Shown here: in pieces, positions 14,324 through 21,701 of the stretch
How the letters are laid out: each line of letters opens with the position of its first letter
Position numbering within the stretch: the first letter of the stretch is position 1
Virus record (IMG/VR): IMGVR_UViG_3300024492_000010
Location: 1 to 21,701 of that record
Direction: 5' to 3' (one strand)
DNA from: a virus
Length of the DNA stretch: 21,701 nt
Notes under the pieces: model-generated
Told to the model about the DNA's origin: nothing
Seen by the model: the letters and a program-made list of their open reading frames with translations, nothing else
Databases searched by the model: none
Made by a program: the position numbers and the translations under genes

Positions 14324-15931
14324 TTAGCCCCACCGCGAGCGGAGCAGTTCATTCGCCGAGGGCGCGGCGTCCTTCTTGCCCTTCTTGTCCTTGCCCTTGC
14401 GATCATAGAGATCGGAGCCTTCGACTTCTTCGTCGTCGTCCATCTCCTCGTCGTCGCTGCCCTTGTGCATCTTGTCGGCGTTCAGCGCACCGGCGATAAC
14501 CGAGGCGGCCGAGTGCTGCTTGGCGGCGAGCTCGAGGGCCGCATCGAGGCGGGCCACTACGTAGTCGTCCGAGCGGTCGTCGCCGACGGTCACGCCGAGC
14601 TTGGCGAGCATGTCGACGCGCACCTGGCGATCGCTCTTGTCGGCGCAGTCGTACTTGCGACCGCACACGGCGGTGGCCAGCGTTTCGAGCTGCACGCGCG
14701 CCTTGGCGGTGGCGACGGCATCGGCCTTCACGGTCTCGAGGGCCTTGGTGTGCTCGGCCTTGGCGGTCTCGAGCGCGGCCTTCGCGGCGTCGAGCTCGGC
14801 CTCGGCGCGATCAGCACGAGCGGCGGCCTCGGTGGCCTTGGTGTTCAGCGCATCGAGGTGCGCGGTGGCGGCGGCAGCGGAGGCGCTGTCGACGTCCAGC
14901 TTGAGGGAACCGATCATCAGTGCGGCCATGCAATCCTCGCTCGCGTCGATTCGTTGCGCGTTGTGCGCGACTCCCAACCATGCTGGGACAGCCGCAACCG
15001 CCATGTCAACAGCATCCGACGTTTGCCGCCGGGCGATACTCTCGGCCCACCGCTTGCCCGCGTCGCCGCCCCAAAGCTCCCACGCCACCTTGCCGCGGGT
15101 GGGATAGCCTTCCTCGCCCTTGCGGAAGCCCTTGGCCTTCTTGTCGACCTCGTGCCGGGCGAAGAATGAGACCATGCGTTTGATCGTACTAAGGCTGACC
15201 GGTTGCCGATTGGCGAGCTGGCGAGCGCGAGCGACGCCAACCTCAGTACCACCGCGCCGGCTCGGCGGGAGCTCCTCGCGCATGGCCAGCGCCCGGCGAG
15301 CGGCTGCGGCAACATCGGCCGGCGGGCGAAAGCTCGCCTCGTCCTGGCGTGGCTCCTCATCGGGCTGGTCGTCGCCCTCGTCGACATCGGAGGCGTCGGT
15401 CTGCACGCGGACGTCGGGGCCATGCCGGCCACGGTCGACCAGTGCGACGTGATTCGCGCGGCGGGCGACTTGGATCGAGTCATAGGCGATGCCCTTCCAT
15501 GTGCCGGGCGTTGGGTCGAGGTCGCATTCGTAGCCGAGCGACACTTCGCGGTGAGTGGTCATCGCAGCATCGATCGCGAGACCGTCCCAGATGGTGATCG
15601 AGCTGCCGATCATGTCCTGCAAGCGCACCACCGTCTCGCCGATGCTGCCGACCGCGAGCTGCCGCGCGTTGTCGCGATTCACCGGCCGCACGGGATGGTT
15701 GAGCGTGACTGGGGCCAGCCGCAGGCTGTCGAGCCACTGCGGATTGGTCAATGTCGACATCGGCACGAACTCGCGCCACGTCCGGTCGCCGTCGACATAG
15801 GTGTAGACGCCTTCCTTGGCCAGCGTCGCGCGACCGATGAAGCGGCCGCTCGTGGCCTCGATGGCGTCGATCTTGAAGTCCAGCGTATCGGTGCGCTTCT
15901 GCATGGTGTCCATGGTAGCGGTCGGCCTCAC
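14324..15931 (-). CDS. DUF2213-type head maturation protease fused to scaffold-like domain
   Basis: 535 residues in three parts. Residues 15-177 match DUF2213 prohead proteases: the likely catalytic His is in TLNHP (His79) and Ser in VSLGY (Ser131), followed by ARRANHVALVDRGRHGPDV. After an acidic linker (about 180-200), residues 205-302 form a separate domain (RRGGTEVGVARARQL, MVSFFARHEVDK, KVAWELWGGDAGKRWAES). From about 345 it is helical and charged with a coiled-coil look (360-415), ending in acidic DDEEMDDDEE and a Lys-rich stretch, like internal scaffolds. Its start is uncertain: GTG 15931 makes a GTGA overlap with the minor head stop, while ATG codons at 15913 and 15904 are alternatives. 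It would process and scaffold the capsid next door. Confidence 0.85.
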   Translation of the reverse strand: MRPTATMDTMQKRTDTLDFKIDAIEATSGRFIGRATLAKEGVYTYVDGDRTWREFVPMSTLTNPQWLDSLRLAPVTLNHPVRPVNRDNARQLAVGSIGETVVRLQDMIGSSITIWDGLAIDAAMTTHREVSLGYECDLDPTPGTWKGIAYDSIQVARRANHVALVDRGRHGPDVRVQTDASDVDEGDDQPDEEPRQDEASFRPPADVAAAARRALAMREELPPSRRGGTEVGVARARQLANRQPVSLSTIKRMVSFFARHEVDKKAKGFRKGEEGYPTRGKVAWELWGGDAGKRWAESIARRQTSDAVDMAVAAVPAWLGVAHNAQRIDASEDCMAALMIGSLKLDVDSASAAAATAHLDALNTKATEAAARADRAEAELDAAKAALETAKAEHTKALETVKADAVATAKARVQLETLATAVCGRKYDCADKSDRQVRVDMLAKLGVTVGDDRSDDYVVARLDAALELAAKQHSAASVIAGALNADKMHKGSDDEEMDDDEEVEGSDLYDRKGKDKKGKKDAAPSANELLRSRWG

Positions 15932-17121
15932 CGTCGCGTCAAGGTGCGTCTTTCGGCGAGGCGCACTTCGCTAGCGACTTCCGACGCCGCGCGCTTGCGG
16001 ATCGCCTCTTGGCTCGCGCCTTCGCCCTGCTTCTGCGTCGGGCCGAGGGCTGCCGTGCGTTCGATTAGCTCCTCTTCGCTCCACGTCGAGGTGCGCCGGA
16101 TGTCTTGGGCCGATGTCACGGGCGACGCCGTGCAGCGACACTGGATCGGCTCGCCGGGGTGTCCGATCGGCGGCGGGCTGTCCCACGACCAGACCGAGTG
16201 TTGAAGCGCGACGTGGGTCGGCCGCTCGCGGTTGTCCATGACGCCGATCCACTCGTAGTGGTTGAAGCCGGCGGCCTGCTGCTGCGTGCGGTTGCAATCG
16301 CTGTTGTACTTGCCGACCTGGTCGCGGGCGATGAGGGCCGCCCGTCGTTGGGCGATGCCTTCCTCTTGCTCGAGGCGGCGGGCGATAGTCTCCCAACGAG
16401 CGCCGGCCGGCACCATCTCGCGCACGATCACCCCGATACGCTCGGAGATCTCCTGTGGCTGCGACGTGATCAGCTCGGCATTGACGCGCACCCAGCGATC
16501 GCGGGCGACCTCGAGCGGCGAGCCGGGCTCGATCGGATTGACGCCCAGCGTCTGAAATACTCGCAGGTTCGCGCGCACGGCATGGCGTTCGATGTCGCGG
16601 GCGATGACGTCGGGCAGGCCGGGCGGCAGGCCGTCGGCGAACAGGTCAAGCCGCCGTTGGGTGGCGACAAGGGTCTGTTGCACGATGGTGGGCAACGTGA
16701 GCTGCGCGCGCTCGGCCGGGGTGTGCGGTCGATTCTGCTCGGCTGCTCGTCGGGCCGCTTGCCGCTCGGCGCCACGTTGGGCAATCCGCACGGCGGCCTC
16801 GGGCTCCGGTGGTCGCAGTTCCTCCTCGGGTGGCTCGTCGGCGTCGGCGCGGGCCTGCTCGGCGTCGGCCAGTGCTTGCCATAGCCAGAGCTCGTCGATG
16901 AGCGGTCGCACCAGCCAAAAGGCATCGGCCGCGATGCGCTGGAGCTTGCGCCGATAGCTGGCCTCGACAGCGTGCGGGAACGGCAGCGGCGGCGTCTTGA
17001 TCGGCGGCTGCTTGGCGAGCTCGGCGAGGCGCGCGCGATTCTGTGCGAGCGGATCGTCGCGAACACCGCCGCGAACTGGTCGCAGGTCTTTGCCTTTAGC
17101 GAGCGGGCGAAGCGGTCTCAC
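15928..17121 (-). CDS. Mu F-like minor head protein
   Basis: 397 residues. The C-terminal domain (about 250-335) has the Mu gpF-like pattern: IARDQVGKYNSDCNRTQQ, WIGVMDNRERPTHV (Asp296, Arg300, His303), the HPGEPIQCRC end with Cys328 and Cys330. Residues 85-135 are a highly charged Glu/Ala/Arg stretch, likely helical. Such proteins are low-copy head components needed early in head assembly, near the portal. The start is GTG 17121, overlapping the upstream TGA as GTGA, with AAGG a few bases ahead; no ATG lies nearby. Portal, small acidic protein, this gene and protease form the expected order. Confidence 0.85.
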   Translation of the reverse strand: MRPLRPLAKGKDLRPVRGGVRDDPLAQNRARLAELAKQPPIKTPPLPFPHAVEASYRRKLQRIAADAFWLVRPLIDELWLWQALADAEQARADADEPPEEELRPPEPEAAVRIAQRGAERQAARRAAEQNRPHTPAERAQLTLPTIVQQTLVATQRRLDLFADGLPPGLPDVIARDIERHAVRANLRVFQTLGVNPIEPGSPLEVARDRWVRVNAELITSQPQEISERIGVIVREMVPAGARWETIARRLEQEEGIAQRRAALIARDQVGKYNSDCNRTQQQAAGFNHYEWIGVMDNRERPTHVALQHSVWSWDSPPPIGHPGEPIQCRCTASPVTSAQDIRRTSTWSEEELIERTAALGPTQKQGEGASQEAIRKRAASEVASEVRLAERRTLTRR

Positions 17122-17441
17122 ACGACCTTGATCACCAGCGGCAGCTCGGGCGCACGCTGCTGGATCGCGCGGTACGCTGCACCCTCGACGCCGGGCCGGC
17201 GCGGAGCATGGAACGACAGTTCATCGCCGCCGGGATAGGTGACGCGAGCGCCCCACCAGCCGTCCTCGCGCTCGTGCAGCTCGAGCAGCACGAAGATCTC
17301 CGGCTCGGCTGGGGCCAGCTCGACAACCGGCGCCGCTTCCTCGACCGGGTCGACGGTGACGACGACGACCGGCGCCTCGAGCTCCTCGACGGGAGTCTCG
17401 ACGGCGGCGGCCTTTGGCTTGGTGCTCTTTTTGGTGGCCAT
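17118..17441 (-). CDS. Small acidic hypothetical protein
   Basis: 107 residues. It begins MATKKSTKPKAAA, a Lys/Ala-rich start, followed by about 40 residues rich in Glu, Pro and Val (EELEAPVVVVTVDPVEEAAP), then a more ordered end with LELHEREDGWWGARVTYPGG and ELPLVIKVV. I recognise no family. Start ATG 17441 is preferred over GTG 17447 because GAGGAG lies five bases upstream. It sits between portal and minor head genes with short overlaps on its far side, so it is probably a head-assembly accessory, but this is only context. Confidence 0.65.
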   Translation of the reverse strand: MATKKSTKPKAAAVETPVEELEAPVVVVTVDPVEEAAPVVELAPAEPEIFVLLELHEREDGWWGARVTYPGGDELSFHAPRRPGVEGAAYRAIQQRAPELPLVIKVV

Positions 17442-17443
17442 GG

Positions 17444-18979
17444 TCACTCCTCGGGCAGGCCGGGCTCTGGCGCTGCGGCGGCCGTCTGGGCCTCGGCCTT
17501 CTGCTCGCTGATCGCTTGATCAAGAGTCGTTTCGTAGCTGTAGGAGACACCGCCGAAGCGCGACTGGCGAATCTCCACCGGCTCGAGCGCGTCCATCTGA
17601 TAGTAGGCCTGGTCGACCTTGGCTTGCCGTTCGCGCCGCTCGATCTCCTTGTCGAGGTCGGGCGGATCGATCGGGTTGGCGCGAATCACCCACCGGGGCG
17701 GCAGCTCGCCCTTGGTCGGGCCGTCCTTCGACGCGAAGATGAGAGTGGTCAACCGTGTCAGCTGCGGGATGACCGACTGCACCTGCCAGCCGTGGACGTA
17801 CTCGGCCCACAGGCGGTGGTCCTCTTGAGCTCCAGCGAGGCGGCCTGATTGATTACCCCACAAGCGCGACTGCGGGATCCGCGATGCGCCGGCGATCTCG
17901 ATCTTGAACTTCTCGAGCAGGCTATCGAGGCCGCCGACGGGCTGGCCGAGCCGCTGGTATTCCTCGGCGTCGGCATCGATGAGCGCCAAGCCGAACGCGC
18001 CGAGGCCCATCTTGAAGGCCTGCGTCCGTGTGATGACCGACGAGACCTGATCGCTCGCGAGGTTGAGCGAAAGATCCTTCATCTTGAGCACGCCTTGCGC
18101 GAACTCGGAGACCGTGACGGCCACGCCGTCGAAGGCCATCCCGTAACGACGCAGCGCGTCAAAGCACGCCTCGTAGACCGAATCGCCCCACGTCAGGTTG
18201 GCCACGCGAGTCAGCATGTCGGTGGGGACGCCGTTGAAGCGGAGCAGGCGCGACCAGTGGACGCGATAGCTCACCGTGTTGGTCGACTGGCCGTAGGGCG
18301 TGACCTGGTAGTACACCGGGAGGCCAAAGTTGATGCTGTCGACGTCGTCGTCGTACAGCGAGATGTCTGGCAGCGCGTAGCGTGCATCGACGATCACGAT
18401 CTGCTTGACCGCGCCGAAGTCGCCCTCGGGCAGCGGCGTCGCGAGCGTCGTGTAGGCTTCCATGCCCGACTGCATCGGCTGCGACAGGCCGGCCGGAACG
18501 TCGTCGGTGAGCAGCAGGCCGACCGCGCCGCGAAAGACCATCGCCCACCGGAGGCCGTCGGCGCACTGCTGGATCGCGTGCAGCCGCTGCCACTCCTGCT
18601 TGACCATCGACTTGAGGTCGTCCGTCGGAGCGCCGCCGTCGGTGGCCTCGAAGTCGATCTCGAAACCGCTGCGGGTGGCATCGCCGACGACGTCGTCGAC
18701 CAGCCGCTTTGCGATCCAGTTCTGTCGGTAGAGGTTCTGGAGCTGGTTCCACTCGATTCGAGCGCGCGCCTTGAACTCAAACGATTCGGTCTTGTCGCGA
18801 CCGGGAAGGCCGGCGCCGGTGTAGAGCGACGACCAGCCGTCGGCGCGGGCCATCGTGCGCTCGGCCTGTCGGCGGGCGTCCTCCATGCGCGCTCGGCGAC
18901 GCTCGGCGGCGGCGTCCTGTCGGGCGGCGTCGTCGGACATGCGGCGGGAGGTCTGATCGGCGATCTTCTTGCGTGCCAT
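17444..18979 (-). CDS. Portal protein (DUF1073-type)
   Basis: 511 residues. After a charged, Arg/Ala-rich N-terminal helix (1-47), the DUF1073 portal patterns appear: NLYRQNWIAKRLVDDVVGDATRSGF (82-106, shown in part as RQNWIAKRLVDDVVGD), then WAMVFRGAVGLLL, and later GLDSLLEKFKIEIAGASRIP followed by SRLWGNQSGRLAGAQEDHR. Twelve copies should form the ring through which DNA is packaged. Some DUF1073 proteins are named after the Acb1 anti-CBASS enzyme, but I see no paired HxT/HxS motif here, so portal is the call. Start ATG 18979 has AGGA nine bases upstream and lies 17 bases after the terminase stop. Confidence 0.88.
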   Translation of the reverse strand: MARKKIADQTSRRMSDDAARQDAAAERRRARMEDARRQAERTMARADGWSSLYTGAGLPGRDKTESFEFKARARIEWNQLQNLYRQNWIAKRLVDDVVGDATRSGFEIDFEATDGGAPTDDLKSMVKQEWQRLHAIQQCADGLRWAMVFRGAVGLLLTDDVPAGLSQPMQSGMEAYTTLATPLPEGDFGAVKQIVIVDARYALPDISLYDDDVDSINFGLPVYYQVTPYGQSTNTVSYRVHWSRLLRFNGVPTDMLTRVANLTWGDSVYEACFDALRRYGMAFDGVAVTVSEFAQGVLKMKDLSLNLASDQVSSVITRTQAFKMGLGAFGLALIDADAEEYQRLGQPVGGLDSLLEKFKIEIAGASRIPQSRLWGNQSGRLAGAQEDHRLWAEYVHGWQVQSVIPQLTRLTTLIFASKDGPTKGELPPRWVIRANPIDPPDLDKEIERRERQAKVDQAYYQMDALEPVEIRQSRFGGVSYSYETTLDQAISEQKAEAQTAAAAPEPGLPEE

Positions 18980-18996
18980 GGTGGCCAATCCTGCCG

Positions 18997-20298
18997 CTAT
19001 GCCGAAAGGAGCGCAAGCGCCGCGTGACCGCTGCCGAAGTAGCGCAAGAGCTGCGAGGTCGCGTCGACGCGGTTGTCGCGCTCGTTGAGCTTGCGATTGC
19101 CAGTGAAGCGCAGCAGCTCGCGGCGGTAGTCGTAGAGCCACGGCGCCGACTTGGGCACCAGTACGCGACCGCCTTGGAACCACGGCGCCTGTGCCCACAT
19201 GCGCTCGGCCTTCGAGCTGCGGCCGGGGTCGAGGGCCTGCGTCGCCCACCGCCAACCTGGTCGACGTCGCAGGTTCTGCACAAGCGGGCCGCCCACCGAC
19301 TTCTTTTCGACGAGGATCAGATCGGGCTGATGCTCGCGACAGAGCTGCTCGATCCGTTCCTCGAGCGGCGCCAACAGCAGCTTGACCGCCTCGGCGTGCA
19401 GCAGGTAGACGAAATGGCCGTGATGCAGGCCGACGACGATGCCGGTCTCGTCGTTGGTTGCGCCAACGTCCTCCGCCGGGTCGATGCTGATGACCAGCCG
19501 ACCTTTGCCACGCTCGGGCAGCACATCGAAGGTGTTATCGAGCCACGCCGGCTCGAGCATGGCGCCACCGGGCTCGAGGTCCCAGTCGCCGTCGATCCAT
19601 GCCGCGACGATATGCGCCGGGCCTGCATGGTGGAGCTGCGTCAGGTACTGCTTTCCCGCCTCGGTGTCCGGTGCGAGGTAGGGGTTGTCCTTGATGGTCG
19701 ACGGGATGTAGACGCGCTGAATCGGTGGCTTGCCGCCCTCGTCCGACCAGAACGGCGACAGCGGTCGCGATGGCGTGAGATACCGCGCCTTGAGCCATTC
19801 GTGACCGGGGCCTGCCGGATTGGCCGAGCTGATCATCCGGCACGGCACGCCGGCGGCCGAGCGCAAGGTGCCGCGCAAGAAGTCGATCGGGACCGGCGAG
19901 GGCCACGTGCCGACGTCGTCGTACAGGAGCAGCGTGTACTCGTGGCCCTGGTAGCGGTTGGCGTCTTGGTCGCTCTCGAGATACCGCAGCTTGAGCGTGG
20001 CGCCGCTAGGGAACACCCACGTCCGGCCCTGCGCTTGGTACTGCGCCCCGACCAACGGAAAAATCTTGAGCATCTCGGCCTGAGCGCCTTCGATCTCAGG
20101 AATCGACCGCCGAAACCAGACGCCCTTGGCGTCCTTGCCGTAGGTCGCCTGATGCTGGAGCCAGCAGCCGAGCATCCCGAAGGTCTTACCGCCGCCTCGC
20201 GCGCCACCGCAGAGGATGTCGGCGACCGGGCAGGTCACCAGCCACGTCTGCGGGCCGGGATTCGGCCGCCACGCGACTTTGGGCTTAGTCGGCGCCAT
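18997..20298 (-). CDS. terL: Terminase large subunit
   Basis: 433 residues. ATPase part: Walker A GGARGGGKT (31-39), Walker B TLLLYDDVG (122-130, with Asp-Asp rather than the usual Asp-Glu), coupling motif SSANP (157-161). Nuclease part: acidic residues Asp273 in VISIDPAED, Glu331 in LILVEKKSVG and Asp412 in NRVDATSQLL, as expected for the RNase H-like fold. It pumps DNA into the prohead through the portal and cuts the concatemer. Start ATG 20298 overlaps the small subunit gene by 14 bases. Length is within the usual range. The missing Walker B Glu is an oddity; the neighbouring Asp may replace it. Confidence 0.95.
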   Translation of the reverse strand: MAPTKPKVAWRPNPGPQTWLVTCPVADILCGGARGGGKTFGMLGCWLQHQATYGKDAKGVWFRRSIPEIEGAQAEMLKIFPLVGAQYQAQGRTWVFPSGATLKLRYLESDQDANRYQGHEYTLLLYDDVGTWPSPVPIDFLRGTLRSAAGVPCRMISSANPAGPGHEWLKARYLTPSRPLSPFWSDEGGKPPIQRVYIPSTIKDNPYLAPDTEAGKQYLTQLHHAGPAHIVAAWIDGDWDLEPGGAMLEPAWLDNTFDVLPERGKGRLVISIDPAEDVGATNDETGIVVGLHHGHFVYLLHAEAVKLLLAPLEERIEQLCREHQPDLILVEKKSVGGPLVQNLRRRPGWRWATQALDPGRSSKAERMWAQAPWFQGGRVLVPKSAPWLYDYRRELLRFTGNRKLNERDNRVDATSQLLRYFGSGHAALALLSA

Positions 20299-20719
20299 CG
20301 CTCGGCGCCTCGATGGCCAGCGTCGATGCCCACTCGTCGGACGAGCTTGCCAGCGCCGGAACCACCACGACCTGAGCCGCCATCTGCACCGGGCCGCCGT
20401 CGGCGCCGGTCACCTGCGTCCGCATGGTGCGCCCGTAATTCTGCGGGTCTCGCCGCTCGAGCATCCACGCTGCCGCTTGCCAGTTGCCGTCATTCGCCGC
20501 CTTCTGGATCTTGGCGATGAGCTGCACGCGGCCGCTGCCTTCTGCTTCCTTTACTTCTGCCGCAAATTCCGGGAAATCCTGCCGCCACCGCGTAAATGTG
20601 TCATGGTCGATCCCAGCATAGCCGCACGCATCGCCGTAGCTTGCGCCGAGCCGAATCGCATCGCACAGCTTCTTGACCGTCTCAGGCGTGCGCTTGGTTG
20701 GCCGACCTGGACTACCCAT
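20285..20719 (-). CDS. terS: Terminase small subunit
   Basis: 144 residues, starting MGSPGRPTKRTPETVKKL. An N-terminal helix-turn-helix is clear: KKLCDAIRLGASYGDACGYA followed by IDHDTFTRWRQDFPEF (37-52), which binds the packaging site. A helical oligomerisation region follows (AAEVKEAEGSGRVQLIAKIQ, WQAAAWMLERRDP), and a flexible end. Start ATG 20719 overlaps the methyltransferase stop by eight bases; the open frame upstream of it is a shadow of that gene. Helix-turn-helix at the front and the large subunit directly behind make the call firm, though no packaging site can be named. Confidence 0.9.
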   Translation of the reverse strand: MGSPGRPTKRTPETVKKLCDAIRLGASYGDACGYAGIDHDTFTRWRQDFPEFAAEVKEAEGSGRVQLIAKIQKAANDGNWQAAAWMLERRDPQNYGRTMRTQVTGADGGPVQMAAQVVVVPALASSSDEWASTLAIEAPSDGAD

Positions 20720-21701
20720 CGAGCGCCCCGCTACCGGCCTCGACGTTGTTGGCCTTGGCCCATCGCGTCCACCGCCGCCGGATGACGTCACAGTATCGCG
20801 GATCAAGCTCCATCAGCCGCGCCTTGCGTCCGCTTTGCGCCGAGGCGATAAGCGTCGTCCCCGTTCCACCAAAAGCATCGCTTATGATTGCGTCAACTGA
20901 TGTAAATGTTTCGATTGCCCACGTTGGCAGATGAATCGGAAAAGTTGCGGCATGAATGTTCGCAAACTCATTGTTCCGTTGAGGTGGCGCAGAATAAACG
21001 TTCTGCACTGTGCCTTGAAAAGAGGCGCATGGTATCGCCCTGCTCGGATTGGGTTGTGGCGATAGAAAGATAAGGTATTCAAAGCGATTAGCCATAACGT
21101 TGGCCGCCATCTGAGGGGCGCCGTGACCTTTATCCCAGATTGCAACGTCAACAAGATGCGATCTCATTTCGTGCAGATACTCAACAAACGCAATCTTGTT
21201 ACCGGCAAGCTGTTGCATGTTGACACACAGGCACTTGCTAACCATCAGCCATGTAGAGCTAAACTCACACAATAGGTCTTTGTATTCGCCATGGGACTTG
21301 TTGTCTTGATACAGTCCATACTTGTTGTCTGTTGTGTGCGTGTTGCCTGATAGTCGCTCGCTATCGCCAGCATTGTAGGGCGGGGACGTAAAGCAAAGAT
21401 CCGCCTTCTCGCCCTGCATCAACCGCTCGACCGCATCCACGCTCGTCGAGTCGCCGCACATCAACCGATGCGGCCCTAGCTGATAGATCTCTCCCGGCAC
21501 GCTATGCACCGGCCCCGCCTCGTCGACCTCTGGCGGCTCGCCTTCTGGCTCCAGCACCGTCGGCTCGACATCGCCAAGCAGCCGCGCCAATTCCTCGTCG
21601 CTGAAGCCTGTATCCGCCAGCAGCGATTCGTCTGCCTCCTTCAGCTCGGCGAGCACTTGGCGCAACGTCGCATCGTCCCACGTCGCCACTTCGCCCACCT
21701 T
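20712..21701 (-). CDS. Beta-class DNA methyltransferase, 5' end outside window
   Basis: At least 329 codons are present. The frame is open to the window edge and the first residues (VGEVATWDDATLRQVL) look like the link that follows a ParB-like N-terminal domain in phage ParB/methylase fusions, so the real start is probably beyond 21701; a GTG at 21698 is the only internal alternative. Counted from that GTG, motif IV is TSPPY (104-108) and the cofactor motif I comes last, DAFGGTGTTLI (274-284), so the class is beta. SPPY is frequent in N4-cytosine enzymes but also occurs in adenine ones. The region between motifs has far lower GC than the flanks. It may protect phage DNA from host restriction. 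Confidence 0.87.
   Translation of the reverse strand, partial: KVGEVATWDDATLRQVLAELKEADESLLADTGFSDEELARLLGDVEPTVLEPEGEPPEVDEAGPVHSVPGEIYQLGPHRLMCGDSTSVDAVERLMQGEKADLCFTSPPYNAGDSERLSGNTHTTDNKYGLYQDNKSHGEYKDLLCEFSSTWLMVSKCLCVNMQQLAGNKIAFVEYLHEMRSHLVDVAIWDKGHGAPQMAANVMANRFEYLIFLSPQPNPSRAIPCASFQGTVQNVYSAPPQRNNEFANIHAATFPIHLPTWAIETFTSVDAIISDAFGGTGTTLIASAQSGRKARLMELDPRYCDVIRRRWTRWAKANNVEAGSGALDG

Noticed and set aside
17444-18979. Acb1-type anti-CBASS enzyme in the DUF1073 protein
   Set aside because: Only one HxS-like triplet (HWS) is seen and no second partner; the portal patterns are complete and the gene lies directly after the terminase.
17849-19027. 392-residue open frame on the plus strand
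   Set aside because: It is antisense to the well-supported portal gene and has the Arg/Asp/Val composition of a shadow frame.
18973-20520. 515-residue open frame on the plus strand
   Set aside because: It mirrors the terminase large subunit, whose Walker and nuclease motifs are on the other strand.

Overview
The window is the packaging, head, neck, tail and baseplate block of a contractile-tailed (myovirus-type) bacteriophage or prophage. Every gene I can support lies on the minus strand, so the order reads from position 21701 down to 1. DNA is GC-rich (roughly 63-68% in the lines counted by hand), pointing to a GC-rich bacterial host, probably a proteobacterium. No integrase, repressor, lysis gene, tRNA, IS element or CRISPR array is visible, so the host and the lytic or temperate state cannot be settled from this piece.

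Layout in transcription order: a DNA methyltransferase (5' end outside the window, 20712-21701); small and large terminase subunits (20285-20719, 18997-20298); DUF1073-type portal (17444-18979); a small acidic protein (17118-17441); a Mu F-like minor head protein (15928-17121); a DUF2213-type head maturation protease fused to a scaffold-like tail (14324-15931); a decoration-type protein (13824-14312); the DUF2184-type major capsid protein (12727-13797); four neck/connector/terminator proteins (10899-12692); a DUF3383-type tail sheath (9490-10887); tail tube (9037-9477); a tail assembly chaperone pair that appears to be joined by a programmed -1 frameshift (8392-9026); a short tape measure protein (6719-8395); then the baseplate: Dit-like protein, plug, hub, Gp138-type spike, a tail-fibre-like protein, gp25-type wedge protein, J-type wedge protein, a DUF2612 protein and the first 46 codons of another small protein (1-139).

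The genes form one compact late operon. Most junctions are 1-, 4-, 8- or 14-base stop/start overlaps (translational coupling). The main exceptions are genes for proteins needed in many copies (capsid, decoration protein, sheath, tube), which have short gaps and their own Shine-Dalgarno sequences. No gene-free stretch exceeds about 45 bases, and I see no convincing promoter or terminator.

The most interesting points are the TTTTTTG slippery heptamer between the two tail-chaperone frames, a sharp fall in GC confined to the specificity region of the methyltransferase, an approximately 110-residue insertion in the tail sheath, a three-part protease/unknown-domain/scaffold protein, a fibre-like gene placed inside the baseplate gene run, and a near-identical translation leader in front of three separate genes. 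I did not find a clearly undescribed defence or regulatory system.
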